DNA of 64,000 bases from Parasedimentitalea psychrophila (GCF_030285785.1 NZ_CP127247.1:806001-870000); one strand, 5' to 3'; counted from the stretch's first letter, positions 39,398 through 47,593 are shown. Numbers and translations are program-made. The notes: a model not told the origin generated them from the sequence alone.

Positions 39398-39727
39398 TTA
39401 GGGGCCAAATTCCTCGATCCGGGTCAGCACTGTGTAATCGGATTCAAACATCATGATCGCCATGAACATCAAAATGGCCAGGGGTGGTAGCAGAATGGCA
39501 TAGCTGAGCGCCAGACGTTCCCAGGCCATATGCATGAACACAGCGACAATAAGCCCGGCCTTTAGCACCATGAAAATCAGGATCAGGCTCCAGCGAAGCA
39601 GGCCCTGCAACTGCATATAGTCGATCATGTAAGACCCGGCGCTAAGCACGAACAAAAATCCCCAACACACAAAATAGATCCGCAAGGGATGCTGTTGGTG
39701 GTCTTCATGAACTTCAGATTGTGTCAT
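39398..39727 (-). CDS. Cytochrome c oxidase subunit IV-like protein
   Basis: A 109-residue protein with three membrane spans (about 18-36, 44-62 and 77-95), typical of the prokaryotic subunit IV family (CtaF/CoxD-like), with LKAGLIVAVFMHMAWER as the conserved middle. A small accessory subunit of the oxidase, at the 3' end of the operon, 9 bases after the subunit III gene. Confidence 0.8.
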   Translation of the reverse strand: MTQSEVHEDHQQHPLRIYFVCWGFLFVLSAGSYMIDYMQLQGLLRWSLILIFMVLKAGLIVAVFMHMAWERLALSYAILLPPLAILMFMAIMMFESDYTVLTRIEEFGP

Positions 39728-39736
39728 ATCGGCCTC

Positions 39737-40453
39737 CTACCACAGATAGAAAAATGCAAAGATGAACACCCAGACCAGATCAACAAAGTGCCAGTACAGG
39801 CCCATGATCTCGACGGCCTCGTAATCGCCTTTGCCGCTGCACATCCAGCTGCGTTCGTCGCGATCAAATTCGCCTTTCCAGACTTTGCGCGCCACGATCA
39901 ACAGGAAAATCACCCCAATCGACACATGGGTGCCGTGAAAGCCGGTGATCATGAAAAAGCTGGCGCCAAACTGTTCAGCGCCAAACGGATTGGCCCAGGG
40001 CCGCACCCCTTCGTGGATCAGCTTGGACCATTCAAAGATCTGCATGCCGACAAAGGCAGCCCCCAGCGCCGCAGTGGCCACCATCAGCAACGCGGTTGGC
40101 TTGCGGGCGCGGCTATAGGCGCAGTTCACTGCCATCGCCATGGTGCCAGAGGATGAAATCAGCACAAAGGTCATGATGGCAATCAGGATCAGCGGAAATT
40201 CTGTGCCGCCTATGTGCAGGGCAAACACCTCGCTGGTGTTGGGCCACTCGGATACGGTGGAGCTGCGGGCGATCATATAGGCGATCAGAAAACAGCCAAA
40301 TACAAAAGTATCGCTGAGCAGGAAGATCCACATCATTGCCTTGCCCCAGGACACTTTCTTGAACGCCCGCTGATCCGAGCTCCAGTCCTCGACAAACCCT
40401 TGCAAGCCCGGCGTGGGGGGGCTCTGCGGCATTTTCAGGGGTGAGTCCTGCAT
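39737..40453 (-). CDS. Cytochrome c oxidase subunit III (paralogue 1)
   Basis: A 238-residue membrane protein with five to six spans. WGKAMMWIFLLSDTFVFGCFL, FFMITGFHGTHVSIGVIFLL and YWHFVDLVWVFIFAFFYLW are the typical subunit III helices; the last contains the conserved HFVD. It stabilises subunit I and its proton uptake. Ten bases behind the second subunit III-like gene. Confidence 0.88.
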   Translation of the reverse strand: MQDSPLKMPQSPPTPGLQGFVEDWSSDQRAFKKVSWGKAMMWIFLLSDTFVFGCFLIAYMIARSSTVSEWPNTSEVFALHIGGTEFPLILIAIMTFVLISSSGTMAMAVNCAYSRARKPTALLMVATAALGAAFVGMQIFEWSKLIHEGVRPWANPFGAEQFGASFFMITGFHGTHVSIGVIFLLIVARKVWKGEFDRDERSWMCSGKGDYEAVEIMGLYWHFVDLVWVFIFAFFYLW

Positions 40454-40463
40454 AGGGTTCTCC

Positions 40464-41150
40464 TTATGTCAGCGCGCTGCGGCACAACGCCAGAAATTCA
40501 TTTCCCAGCCCCGACAGCAGGGCCAGTAGCAGCAGCCAGATCACCAGCAACCCGTGCCAGTACAGCGCACACAGCGCGATGGGGGCCTGATTGGTTTTGG
40601 GGATGCCGGTTTGTGCCAGCTTGAACCAGACCAGCCCCAGCGCCACCAATCCGCCCAGGATATGCAGCCCATGCAGGCCGGTGATCAGGTAAAAGAAACT
40701 GGCGGCAGGGGCACCGGACAATCCGTAGCCATTGTGAGTAAGCGTGGTCCAGATCTGCAATTGCCCAGCCATGAAGCCCACGGCTGTCACGCTGCCCAAA
40801 GCCAGCCAGACATGGGTGCGATGCGCCGCGTCGCGGGATGCAAAGTGCAAGGCTAGGCTGCTGAGCATCAGCAGAGCAGTGTTGAACCAGACCAGTGCGG
40901 GCAGCGGCACCAACTGCCAGGGTGTCTCCTCGATCTGCATCACAAAGGCGCTGCCAAGCATGGCAAACAGCCCGCCGATCACCACCAGGAACACCGCCGT
41001 GCCCAACCGGTACGGCGGTGGCTGGGGGAATTCGGCCAGAGACAGCGCATCGCCACTCTCAAGCCAGGGTTTTGACATCAACCCTTGCCGTGACAACCAC
41101 CACCCCGCGGTCAGCGCAACAGCGGCCAGAAAGGTGAGGATGACGCTCAT
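40464..41150 (-). CDS. Cytochrome c oxidase subunit III-like protein (paralogue 2)
   Basis: A 228-residue, divergent subunit III-like protein: SFFYLITGLHGLHILGGLVALG and YWHGLLVIWLLLLALL correspond to the same helices as in paralogue 1, but the Asp of HFVD is replaced (YWHGLL). N-terminal spans are followed by PPPYRLGTAVFLVVIGGLFAMLG. Its start overlaps the subunit I stop by 4 bases, so it belongs to the same operon. Confidence 0.83.
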   Translation of the reverse strand: MSVILTFLAAVALTAGWWLSRQGLMSKPWLESGDALSLAEFPQPPPYRLGTAVFLVVIGGLFAMLGSAFVMQIEETPWQLVPLPALVWFNTALLMLSSLALHFASRDAAHRTHVWLALGSVTAVGFMAGQLQIWTTLTHNGYGLSGAPAASFFYLITGLHGLHILGGLVALGLVWFKLAQTGIPKTNQAPIALCALYWHGLLVIWLLLLALLSGLGNEFLALCRSALT

Positions 41151-42922
41151 AACGGCCCCACTTCTGGTGTCTTTGGCCCGGGGTCGGTCTGGGCAACAAA
41201 ATCCTCGGGTGCGCCGGGCAGGCTGTAATCATAGGCCCAGCGGTAAACCAGCGGCAACTCCTCGCCCCAGTTGCCATGCTCAGGCGGCACCACCGGGGTG
41301 AGCCATTCCAGCGTGGTGGCCCGCCAGGGGTTGGACCCTGCCAGGTGACCGTGACGCCTGCTCCAGTATAGGTTGAACAGGAACACAATCTGCGCCGCTC
41401 CGACGGTCAGGGCGGCCACTGTGATAAAGGCGTTCAAGCCCGCGACCGGTGCGGTCATAAAGGCGGGCTCTCCAATCTCGTAGTAGCGCCGGGGGACGCC
41501 AACCAAGCCGACATAATGCATCGGGAAAAAGATCGCATAGGCGCCCAGAAAGGTGATCCAGAAATGGATATGCCCCATGGTTTGGTTCAGCATCCGCCCT
41601 GTCGCCAGCGGGTACCAGTGATAGATGGCGCCGAGGATCACCATGATCGGCGCCACCCCCATTACCATATGGAAATGCGCCACCACAAACATGGTGTCCG
41701 ACAGCGGCACATCGACAACCACATTGCCGAGGAACAGCCCGGTCAAGCCGCCGTTAACAAAGGTGACAATGAACCCCAGCGCAAACAGCATCGGCAGGGT
41801 CAGGTGGATGTTGGCGCGCCACAGGGTGAGCACCCAATTATAGACCTTGATTGCGGTTGGCACCGCGATGATCAGCGTGGTGGTGGCAAAGAAGAAGCCG
41901 AAATAGGGATGCATGCCGCTGACATACATATGGTGGGCCCAGACGATAAAGCTGAGAGCGCCGATGCCGACAATGGCCCAGACCATCATCCGGTAGCCAA
42001 AGACGTTCTTGCGCGCGTGCACCGCCAGCAGATCGGAGACGATGCCAAAGGCAGGTAGGGCAACGATATAGACCTCGGGGTGGCCAAAGAACCAGAACAG
42101 GTGCTGAAAGGCAATTGGGCTGCCGCCACCGTAACTGAGATGCTCACCCAGCTCGACCAGGGTTGGCATAAAGAATGAGGTGCCCAGCAGGCGGTCAAAC
42201 AACATCATGATGCAGGCAACCAGCAGCGCCGGAAAGGCCAGCAGCGCCATCACCGTGGCAGTGAAAATGCCCCAGACCGTCAGCGGCAACCGCATCATTG
42301 TCATGCCTCGGGTGCGGGCCTGTAGCACGGTGACCACATAGTTCAGCCCCCCCATGGTAAAGCCGATGATAAACAGGATCAGCGACAGCAACATCAGCAC
42401 GATGCCAGCCGACTGCCCCCCCGGCGTGCCAGACAGGATGGCTTGGGGCGGGTACAGTGTCCAGCCGGCTCCCGTGGGGCCGCCGGGGACAAAGAAGCTG
42501 ATCACCAGAACCAGCACTGCGGCCAGGTAGATCCAGAAACTGAGCATATTGACGAAGGGGAACACCATGTCGCGGGCCCCGACCATCAGCGGGATCAGGT
42601 AGTTGCCGAAGCCGCCCAGGAATAGCGCCGTCAGCAGATAGACCACCATGATCATGCCATGCATGGTGACGAACTGGTAATAGGCATCCGGGGTGATGAA
42701 GTCGAAAAGGCCAGGAAATCCCAGCTGCAGCCGCATCATCCAAGACAGCACCAGCGCCACCAGCCCGATTGCGGTGGCGGTGCCGGCATATTGGATGGCG
42801 ATATATTTGGCGTCCTGCGAAAACACATAGTGTGACCACCAGCCGTGGGCGTGGGGCGGCATAACATCCGCGACCTCGGCGGGCGGCAGTTTGGGGTCCG
42901 TGTCATGGGGCAGTTCGGCCAT
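41147..42922 (-). CDS. Cytochrome c oxidase subunit I
   Basis: A 591-residue, 12-span haem-copper oxidase subunit I. CuB and haem ligands are visible in GHPEVYIVALPAFGI (His, Glu and the cross-linked Tyr), VWAHHMYVSG (two CuB His) and FVVAHFHMVMG (haem ligands). The D-channel Asp and Asn are present in RDMVFPFVNML, and the Glu of HPEV is kept, which points to an A1-type aa3 oxidase. A GGAGGAA site precedes the ATG. It reduces oxygen to water at the inner membrane. Confidence 0.93.
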   Translation of the reverse strand: MAELPHDTDPKLPPAEVADVMPPHAHGWWSHYVFSQDAKYIAIQYAGTATAIGLVALVLSWMMRLQLGFPGLFDFITPDAYYQFVTMHGMIMVVYLLTALFLGGFGNYLIPLMVGARDMVFPFVNMLSFWIYLAAVLVLVISFFVPGGPTGAGWTLYPPQAILSGTPGGQSAGIVLMLLSLILFIIGFTMGGLNYVVTVLQARTRGMTMMRLPLTVWGIFTATVMALLAFPALLVACIMMLFDRLLGTSFFMPTLVELGEHLSYGGGSPIAFQHLFWFFGHPEVYIVALPAFGIVSDLLAVHARKNVFGYRMMVWAIVGIGALSFIVWAHHMYVSGMHPYFGFFFATTTLIIAVPTAIKVYNWVLTLWRANIHLTLPMLFALGFIVTFVNGGLTGLFLGNVVVDVPLSDTMFVVAHFHMVMGVAPIMVILGAIYHWYPLATGRMLNQTMGHIHFWITFLGAYAIFFPMHYVGLVGVPRRYYEIGEPAFMTAPVAGLNAFITVAALTVGAAQIVFLFNLYWSRRHGHLAGSNPWRATTLEWLTPVVPPEHGNWGEELPLVYRWAYDYSLPGAPEDFVAQTDPGPKTPEVGPL

Positions 42923-42996
42923 TCTGTTCCTCCTGTGTCACCTCACCCGGTGCAGTGATGGTGGTGATGGTCCTGTGTCCTCAATTCCACCCCCCC

Positions 42997-43836
42997 TCAG
43001 GGCTGGCGGTTCTGTGCGATTTGCGTGTCGTGTTTTGCCTCGGCAGCCGCGGCGTAATCGGCAAAGGTCTCCTGCTCCTGCAACCAGACCTGATAGTCCT
43101 CGGGGCTCACCACATAGACATCGCCGCGCATATAGCCGTGGGCGGTGCCGCAATATTCGGCGCAGAGCACCTCGAAATCGCCGACCCGGGTGGGGGTGAA
43201 CCAGTAGTAGGTGACCATGCCCGGCACCATATCCATCTTGGCGCGGAACTCGGGCACGTAATAGTTATGCAGCACGTCGATGGAGCGCAGCACCATCTTT
43301 ACCGGCTGCCCCATCTCCAGGTACAGATCACCGCCATCGACGATGACATCATCTTTGCCAAAACGGTCATAGGGGTTGATGCCCAGCGGGTTGTCATCAT
43401 TGATCAGCTCCGCCGCCGAGGTGCCAAGCCGCCCGTCTTCACCGGGAAGCCGATAGCTCCACCTCCATTGCTGGGCAAAGACCTCTACTTCGATGGCGTC
43501 GTCAGGCACCGTAACAAATTGCTTCCACACAAACAGCCCCGGCACCAGCAGCGCTGCGACGCCAATGGTAGTGAGCACCGTCAGTATGATCTCAAGCCGC
43601 TTGTTTTCGGGATCGAATATCGCCTTGTGGCCTTCCCGATGGCGAAAGGCAAAGACGCAATAGGCGAGGAACAGTATCACCATCACAAAGACGATGCCGG
43701 TGATCCAGAAGGTGATGATCAATGTGGTGTCGATATAACCCCAGTTTGAGGCAATCGGGGTCCACCACCACGGGCTGAGCATGTGAAACGCAACCGAACC
43801 CACAACTATAAGAACCAGAACAATCGCAATGATCAT
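42997..43836 (-). CDS. Cytochrome c oxidase subunit II
   Basis: A 279-residue protein with two or three N-terminal membrane spans (about 3-20, 38-62 and 82-105) and a periplasmic cupredoxin domain. The CuA site is complete: His in DVLHNYYVPEF, and CAEYCGTAHGYM with both Cys, the His and the Met. No haem c domain is fused. First gene of the oxidase operon, 74 bases before subunit I. No assembly genes (ctaB, ctaG) are beside it. Confidence 0.92.
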   Translation of the reverse strand: MIIAIVLVLIVVGSVAFHMLSPWWWTPIASNWGYIDTTLIITFWITGIVFVMVILFLAYCVFAFRHREGHKAIFDPENKRLEIILTVLTTIGVAALLVPGLFVWKQFVTVPDDAIEVEVFAQQWRWSYRLPGEDGRLGTSAAELINDDNPLGINPYDRFGKDDVIVDGGDLYLEMGQPVKMVLRSIDVLHNYYVPEFRAKMDMVPGMVTYYWFTPTRVGDFEVLCAEYCGTAHGYMRGDVYVVSPEDYQVWLQEQETFADYAAAAEAKHDTQIAQNRQP

Positions 43837-44006
43837 ATCTTAAATATCCCGCCTGTCCGCGCCGATCCATAGCGATTGGTTCGCCTAAGCAATCGACAAT
43901 TGGGGACAATGGTAGGGGGCGGAGGGGTGAAATCCAGTTTCCGACCGTTAAATTACCGTATAAAATCTGATCGAGCAGCACCCTCAGTTTTGGTCCATGG
44001 ATCACT

Positions 44007-44510
44007 GTGGCCAACCCGCTTTTTTTGCAAGCCAGTGCACAGATGCGCTCGGTCGGCGTCATATTGGTAGTGCTGGGTGGCCTGCAACTCTTCCATGCCG
44101 AAATTTGGATCCAGCCCGCCTCCGTCGCGCCCTGGTACTCCCGCGCCATCGATGTCCAACTGACCGATGATCCCTATGATGTTTCTGAACGCCTGCTGGG
44201 CGGCGGTGCCTCAGCTCGGCTACAGCGGACCCTGATCAATGTGCAGCTTGAGAGCCTTCTGGAGGCGTTTCTTGAACGGTCCCCACATCTGCGAGAACTG
44301 TTGTTCAAGGACCATGGCACCAAGCTGATGAACCTGGACGGTCGGATATCAGAGTGGGTTCACCGCCTTTTCTCGGATCAGGGTGTTCCTGCCTTGTCGG
44401 TACATGATAGCTACTTGATCGATTGCACTAGGGTGAGTGAGCTGAAGCGGGTGATGGCTGTCGCCAACGATTTTTTGGCCAGAAAGCTCAAATCCTGGAC
44501 AGGCAAGTGA
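44007..44510 (+). CDS. Hypothetical protein, possibly truncated
   Basis: A 167-residue frame of unknown function. The C-terminal part (GRISEWVHRLFSDQGVPALSVHDSYLID, starting near residue 111) recalls a histidine-aspartate-serine region seen in some plasmid and phage hypothetical proteins, but the N-terminal third looks unlike coding sequence, so the gene may be a 5'-truncated remnant. It ends 8 bases before the IS3 remnant. The start is uncertain; ATG 44040 is an alternative. Confidence 0.35.
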   Translation: MANPLFLQASAQMRSVGVILVVLGGLQLFHAEIWIQPASVAPWYSRAIDVQLTDDPYDVSERLLGGGASARLQRTLINVQLESLLEAFLERSPHLRELLFKDHGTKLMNLDGRISEWVHRLFSDQGVPALSVHDSYLIDCTRVSELKRVMAVANDFLARKLKSWTGK

Positions 44511-44689
44511 GGCGCTAGATGATTGAGCCGCGCCTGCCAGCTCTGTCGGTGAAAAAACAATGCGCCCTGCTGTCGATCTCCCGTTCGTCGTTCTGCTCTG
44601 AGCCAAAAGGTGAGACTGAGATGAACCTCGATCTGATGCGGGTGATCGACAAGCCGTTGTTGGAGACCCCGTTTTATGGCGTTCGCCAG

Positions 44690-44731
44690 CCTGTCGGGAC
44701 ATTGCTGCGCAGGTGCCCTGTCGGCCGGTGG
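44690..44731 (+). repeat. 42-bp in-frame insertion in IS3 OrfB, with 15-bp inverted copy of adjacent sequence
   Basis: OrfB should read YGxRQMTxHL; here 42 bases (14 codons) lie between RQ and MT. The insert contains CGCAGGTGCCCTGTC, the exact reverse complement of GACAGGGCACCTGCG 12 bases downstream in the host gene. Ends (CCTGTC, GGTGG) partly resemble the double-hairpin family, but a template-switch duplication explains it equally well. Confidence 0.6.
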
Positions 44732-44835
44732 ATGACAGGGCACCTGCGGAATGAAGAAAACCTGGTCAATGAGAAACGGATCAGACGTTTGATGCGGCTG
44801 ATGGGCCTCATGCCGATCTACCAAAAGCCGAACAG

Positions 44836-44875
44836 CCGTTGCCCGGCAACACATGCTTGCATGTGCGAGAGGGGG
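44836..44875 (-). repeat. Double-hairpin element, copy 2
   Basis: About 40 bp starting CCGTTGCC and ending GAGAGGGG. Hairpin A: TTGC / GCAA around CCG. Hairpin B: CACATGC / GCATGTG around TT. It interrupts OrfB between QKPNS and KPAKSHK and shifts the frame. Orientation is opposite to the copies at 44974, 46319 and 55676. Confidence 0.85.
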
Positions 44876-44973
44876 CAAACCCGCAAAGAGCCATAAGATT
44901 TATCCCTACTTGCTGCGTGGCCTGCGGGTGGGTCGGCCCAATCAAGTTTGGTGTGCCGACATCACCTATCTAC

Positions 44974-45016
44974 CCCCTCTCGGCAGATTGCGTTGCAATC
45001 GCCTGCCGGGCAATGG
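44974..45016 (+). repeat. Double-hairpin element, copy 3
   Basis: 43 bp starting CCCCTCTC and ending GGCAATGG. Hairpin B has arms GATTGC and GCAATC around GTT, extended by GGC/GCC with one bulged A; hairpin A is TGCC-G-GGCA. It sits just after ITYLP of OrfB, exactly where the core of the transposase is missing. Confidence 0.75.
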
Positions 45017-45193
45017 ACGGTTTCCAAGCAAAACGGATCATTGATAACTGGATCGGGTTCTACAACTCCGAGCGCCCTCACACTGCCCTTGATAAGCGCA
45101 CGCCCAACATCGCATACTTCGACCAAGCGGAGATACGAAAAGCAGCATGACCACAAACCCGATGCATCTTAGCTAAGCCGCGATACTGTCCTA

Positions 45194-45211
45194 AAAAGCA
45201 GGACCACTTCA
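45194..45211 (+). repeat. Probable right end of the IS3 remnant
   Basis: AAAAGCAGGACCACTTCA lies 41 bases after the OrfB stop and recurs exactly at 36144-36161; the position suits a terminal inverted repeat. The partner left end was not found. Confidence 0.55.
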
Positions 45212-45522
45212 AGTCTTGGTCACAACCGTTGGCCGACAGAGAAAACATAACGTCTGAAGTTTTTGCTGAGCGACCAAAATACCACCTACGCTTGCGCAAG
45301 GTTCGATATCATCAGGTGTGTCTATTGGGTAACAGATGGGGTGTTGATTACTTCTACAACCTTGAGGGTCGTATATGTTTTGGCATGGCAAACGTTGAAT
45401 GTGAACCGGGGGCATAAATGCCTTTGGTTTATGATATGACAATGCTTATCCAGCGCTCGTTACTGGAAACCACTAAACCAGAAGCCACGAAGAGGTATTC
45501 ATCAAAGAAATTCTCCTATTAA
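45212..45522. other. Gap between IS3 remnant and lipoprotein gene
   Basis: About 310 bases, more AT-rich than the surroundings. A 62-codon plus-strand frame (45229-45417) has no family I recognise and no ribosome site. I call no gene here. Confidence 0.4.
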
Positions 45523-45789
45523 ATGCAAAGATTGACTGTGAAACCTTTTATTATTATTTCAATAACTGCACTTAGCCTCACGGCTTGTGATGGTATTGAC
45601 TATTCGTCTAGTGATATTGATCATGTACCGCCAATTGATTACTCCAGCACCTGCTTCAACAATTGCGGTTACAATGGCACCAACATGACGGCAGAGAAAT
45701 ATTTTGCATGTAATCATGAGCATTACAACCGTGAAGCGTCAAGCGGTTGTACGCAATCCATGATCGATGCCAATTCACTTTATTGCTGA
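45523..45789 (+). CDS. Small putative lipoprotein
   Basis: An 88-residue protein with a lipoprotein leader (MQRLTVKPFIIISITALSL, lipobox LTAC, Cys22). The mature part is short and Asn/Ser/Tyr-rich with five further Cys (STCFNNCGYNGTN, YFACNHEH, SGCTQS, SLYC), which could form disulfides in the envelope. No family is recognised. The lower GC content than its neighbours suggests acquired DNA. Confidence 0.55.
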   Translation: MQRLTVKPFIIISITALSLTACDGIDYSSSDIDHVPPIDYSSTCFNNCGYNGTNMTAEKYFACNHEHYNREASSGCTQSMIDANSLYC

Positions 45790-45925
45790 TAGGTATTGAG
45801 TAACAAATTTGAATTCTCATGTCATCCCACATAAGCCCCTGTGAGAGTGCCTAGGCTCAGGACCCATTAATCTGCTTGAGGCTGTCTGTTCTGCATGATT
45901 CAAGTCCCCAAATTACGGGGGTTTT

Positions 45926-46721
45926 ATGAGTAATCTTTTCTGGCTGAGCGAAGATCAGATGGCTCGGCTTCGGCCCTATTTTCCGAAGAGTCATGGCGTG
46001 CCACGGGTCGATGATTGTCGAGTGTTAAGTGGTATTATTTTCATCAATCGCAATGGGTTGCGTTGGTGTGATGCGCCCAAGGAGTATGGTCCACACAAGA
46101 CGCTCTACAACCGCTGGAAACGGTGGAGCGACATGGGGGTGTTCGCGCGGATTATGATGGGGCTGGCAGCCGAGGTTCCTGACAACAAGACGATCTCAAT
46201 TGACGCAACTTACCTCAAGGCACATCGCACGGCCTCCAGCCTGCGGGTAAAAAAAGGGGGCGTGGACGTCTGATCGGACGTACCAAGGGCGGTATGAACA
46301 CGAAGTTGCATGCCGTGACCCCTCTCATGGTTTGCAGGCAAACCACTGCCGGGCAGTGGACGCGATTGGGCGGCCGATCCAGTTCTTCCTGACCGCCGGT
46401 CAGGTTAGCGATTACACTGGGGCAAGAGCTCTGGTGAATAGTCTGCCAGCGGCCGACTGGCTATTGGGAGATCGCGGATATGACGCGGATTGGTTCCGAG
46501 AGGCCCTTGTAGATATGGGAATATCGCCCTGCATCCCTGGACGAAAGTCGCGAGACAAAACCATCAAGTACGACAAGCGTCGTTACAAAAGACGTAACCG
46601 GATTGAGATCATGTTTGGTCGCCTGAAAGACTGGCGGCGCGTGGCTACCCGTTATGACCGATGCCCGAAGGTCTTCCTGTCCGCCATCGCTCTCGCAGCA
46701 ACCGTGATCTTCTGGTTATGA
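45926..46721 (+). pseudogene. IS5-family transposase, frameshifted by a hairpin element
   Basis: The N-terminal frame (45926-46273) has LSEDQMARLRPYFPKSHG and NRNGLRWCDAPKEYGP, with DATYLKAHR holding the first DDE Asp. After the A7G5 slippage site the frame shift to KLHAVT is normal for the group. The remainder (DAIGRPIQFFLTAGQ, LLGDRGYDADW, RRNRIEIMFGRLKDWRR) is in a further frame because of the 38-bp net insertion between T and D of HAVT-DA. So this copy cannot make full transposase unless two frameshifts occur. Confidence 0.88.
46319..46359 (+). repeat. Double-hairpin element, copy 4 (in IS5 transposase)
   Basis: 41 bp starting CCCCTCTC and ending GGCAGTGG. Hairpin B arms TGGTTTGC and GCAAACCA around AG; hairpin A CTGCC-G-GGCAG. 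The uninterrupted transposase would read GTGACC-GACGCG across the site, so the net gain is 38 bp. Confidence 0.88.
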
Positions 46722-46734
46722 GTCCTGAGCCTAG

Positions 46735-47212
46735 GACTGAGGACCTCCAGCTCTTTAAGTTCCTGTGTTAATCCCTCAAGAAACCCATCCTCAGAAGATG
46801 AAGCATTCGTTTGGAGCAGAGATTTCGCGCTTGCCTTAGCGTAGTCGAATTGCTCTGAAATTTGGTCGACCCTAGCCCTTATCGCCTCAAGATCTGGTTG
46901 ACCTGCCTGTGTCAAAATAACGGATTCTAGATCTTCGGCATTGACCTCTTTCCACGTGCCGCAACTATCTTGGCCACCAAAAATATCATCCGGCCCCAAT
47001 TCCACGCTAAAATGCGCGCCGGGTGGAGGTACTTCATGGTTGGAATAATAGACATTGGCCTGGTATCCCAACTATGAGCCGGACCAAGCCTTACCTACCT
47101 CAGAGGCATTCTTTCCCAGCGCCTTGAGCTTGGCGTCTTCGCCGGACCCAGTGAAGCCAGATGCTTCGGCGTCCATTTGGGCTGCCAATTCAAACAGTTC
47201 ACACGAGTTCAT
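46735..47212 (-). pseudogene. Hypothetical gene broken by an amber codon and by IS5
   Basis: The minus-strand frame starts at ATG 47212 (GGAG five bases ahead) and encodes 46 residues ending KAWSGS before TAG (47072-47074). The same frame continues straight on with LGYQANVYYSNHEVPPPGAHFSVE until it enters the IS5 right end at 46734. The second part has only a TTG immediately after the stop and no ribosome site of its own. I recall similar hypothetical proteins with Trp at the stop position (SWSGSWLGY), so TGG to TAG is likely. The family's function is unknown to me. Confidence 0.7.
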
Positions 47213-47593
47213 CGTTTCTCCAATACGGTTTTCGTCAACTTGGATGCTCCTGCCGGAATTCGCAACCGGTTAGCCTACCCGGTTTAACCGGTCGGCATAT
47301 ATGACGTACAGAAACGCGGCATCGTCGATCAGATCCGGTTGCCGACGTGACTGTCCCGGACATAGACGCGTTCGAAGAGAGGGCCGCTGAAGATCTGGCT
47401 GCAAGAGCGCAAGGGTTTGCCAACTCTGAAGAATACTGGCGGTGGCCGGCTGAAAATGTGTTGACCCGGAAAGTCCCATGAACCGAACCTCGGCTGGCTC
47501 TCGCTGGCCGGGGGGACCACTTTTTTATCTCAGAGAAAGTTCACCTTCGCTGCGAGTGGGCGGGTGTCTGGGAAGCGGAAAACAACAGTGACC
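47213..47593 (+). other. Gene-poor stretch with a possible 3' gene remnant
   Basis: The plus strand from about 47347 to 47481 reads DVTVPDIDAFEERAAEDLAA and on to EEYWRWPAENVLTRKVP before a stop. It looks like the end of a real protein but has no start, opening straight after a stop codon. No family is recognised. AACCGGTT and CCGGTTTAACCGG palindromes lie at 47265-47290. Nothing else is called. Confidence 0.35.

Larger units (their letters stand above)
44519..45153 (+). pseudogene. IS3-family transposase OrfB, degraded
   Basis: The first part (SVKKQCALLSISRSSF, EPKGETEMNLDLMRVID, RIRRLMRLMGLMPIYQKPN) and then, in another frame, KSHKIYPYLLRGLRVGRPNQ and VWCADITYL match IS3 OrfB. The last part (DNWIGFYNSERPHTALDKRTP) matches its C-terminus. 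Between them about 130 residues with most of the DDE core are missing. Three small insertions interrupt the reading: 44690-44731, 44836-44875 and 44974-45016; the last lies at the deletion junction. OrfA is absent upstream. Confidence 0.85.
45851..46734 (+). mobile_element. IS5-family (IS427-like) insertion sequence, inactivated
   Basis: An 884-bp element bounded by perfect 13-bp inverted repeats CTAGGCTCAGGAC (45851-45863) and GTCCTGAGCCTAG (46722-46734). The transposase runs as two frames, with a slippery A7G5 run at 46249-46260 where a -1 shift gives RGRLIGRTKGGMNTKLHAVT, as in related elements. The second frame is then broken by the 38-bp insertion at 46321-46358. It interrupts a resident minus-strand gene on its right side. 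Confidence 0.9.
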
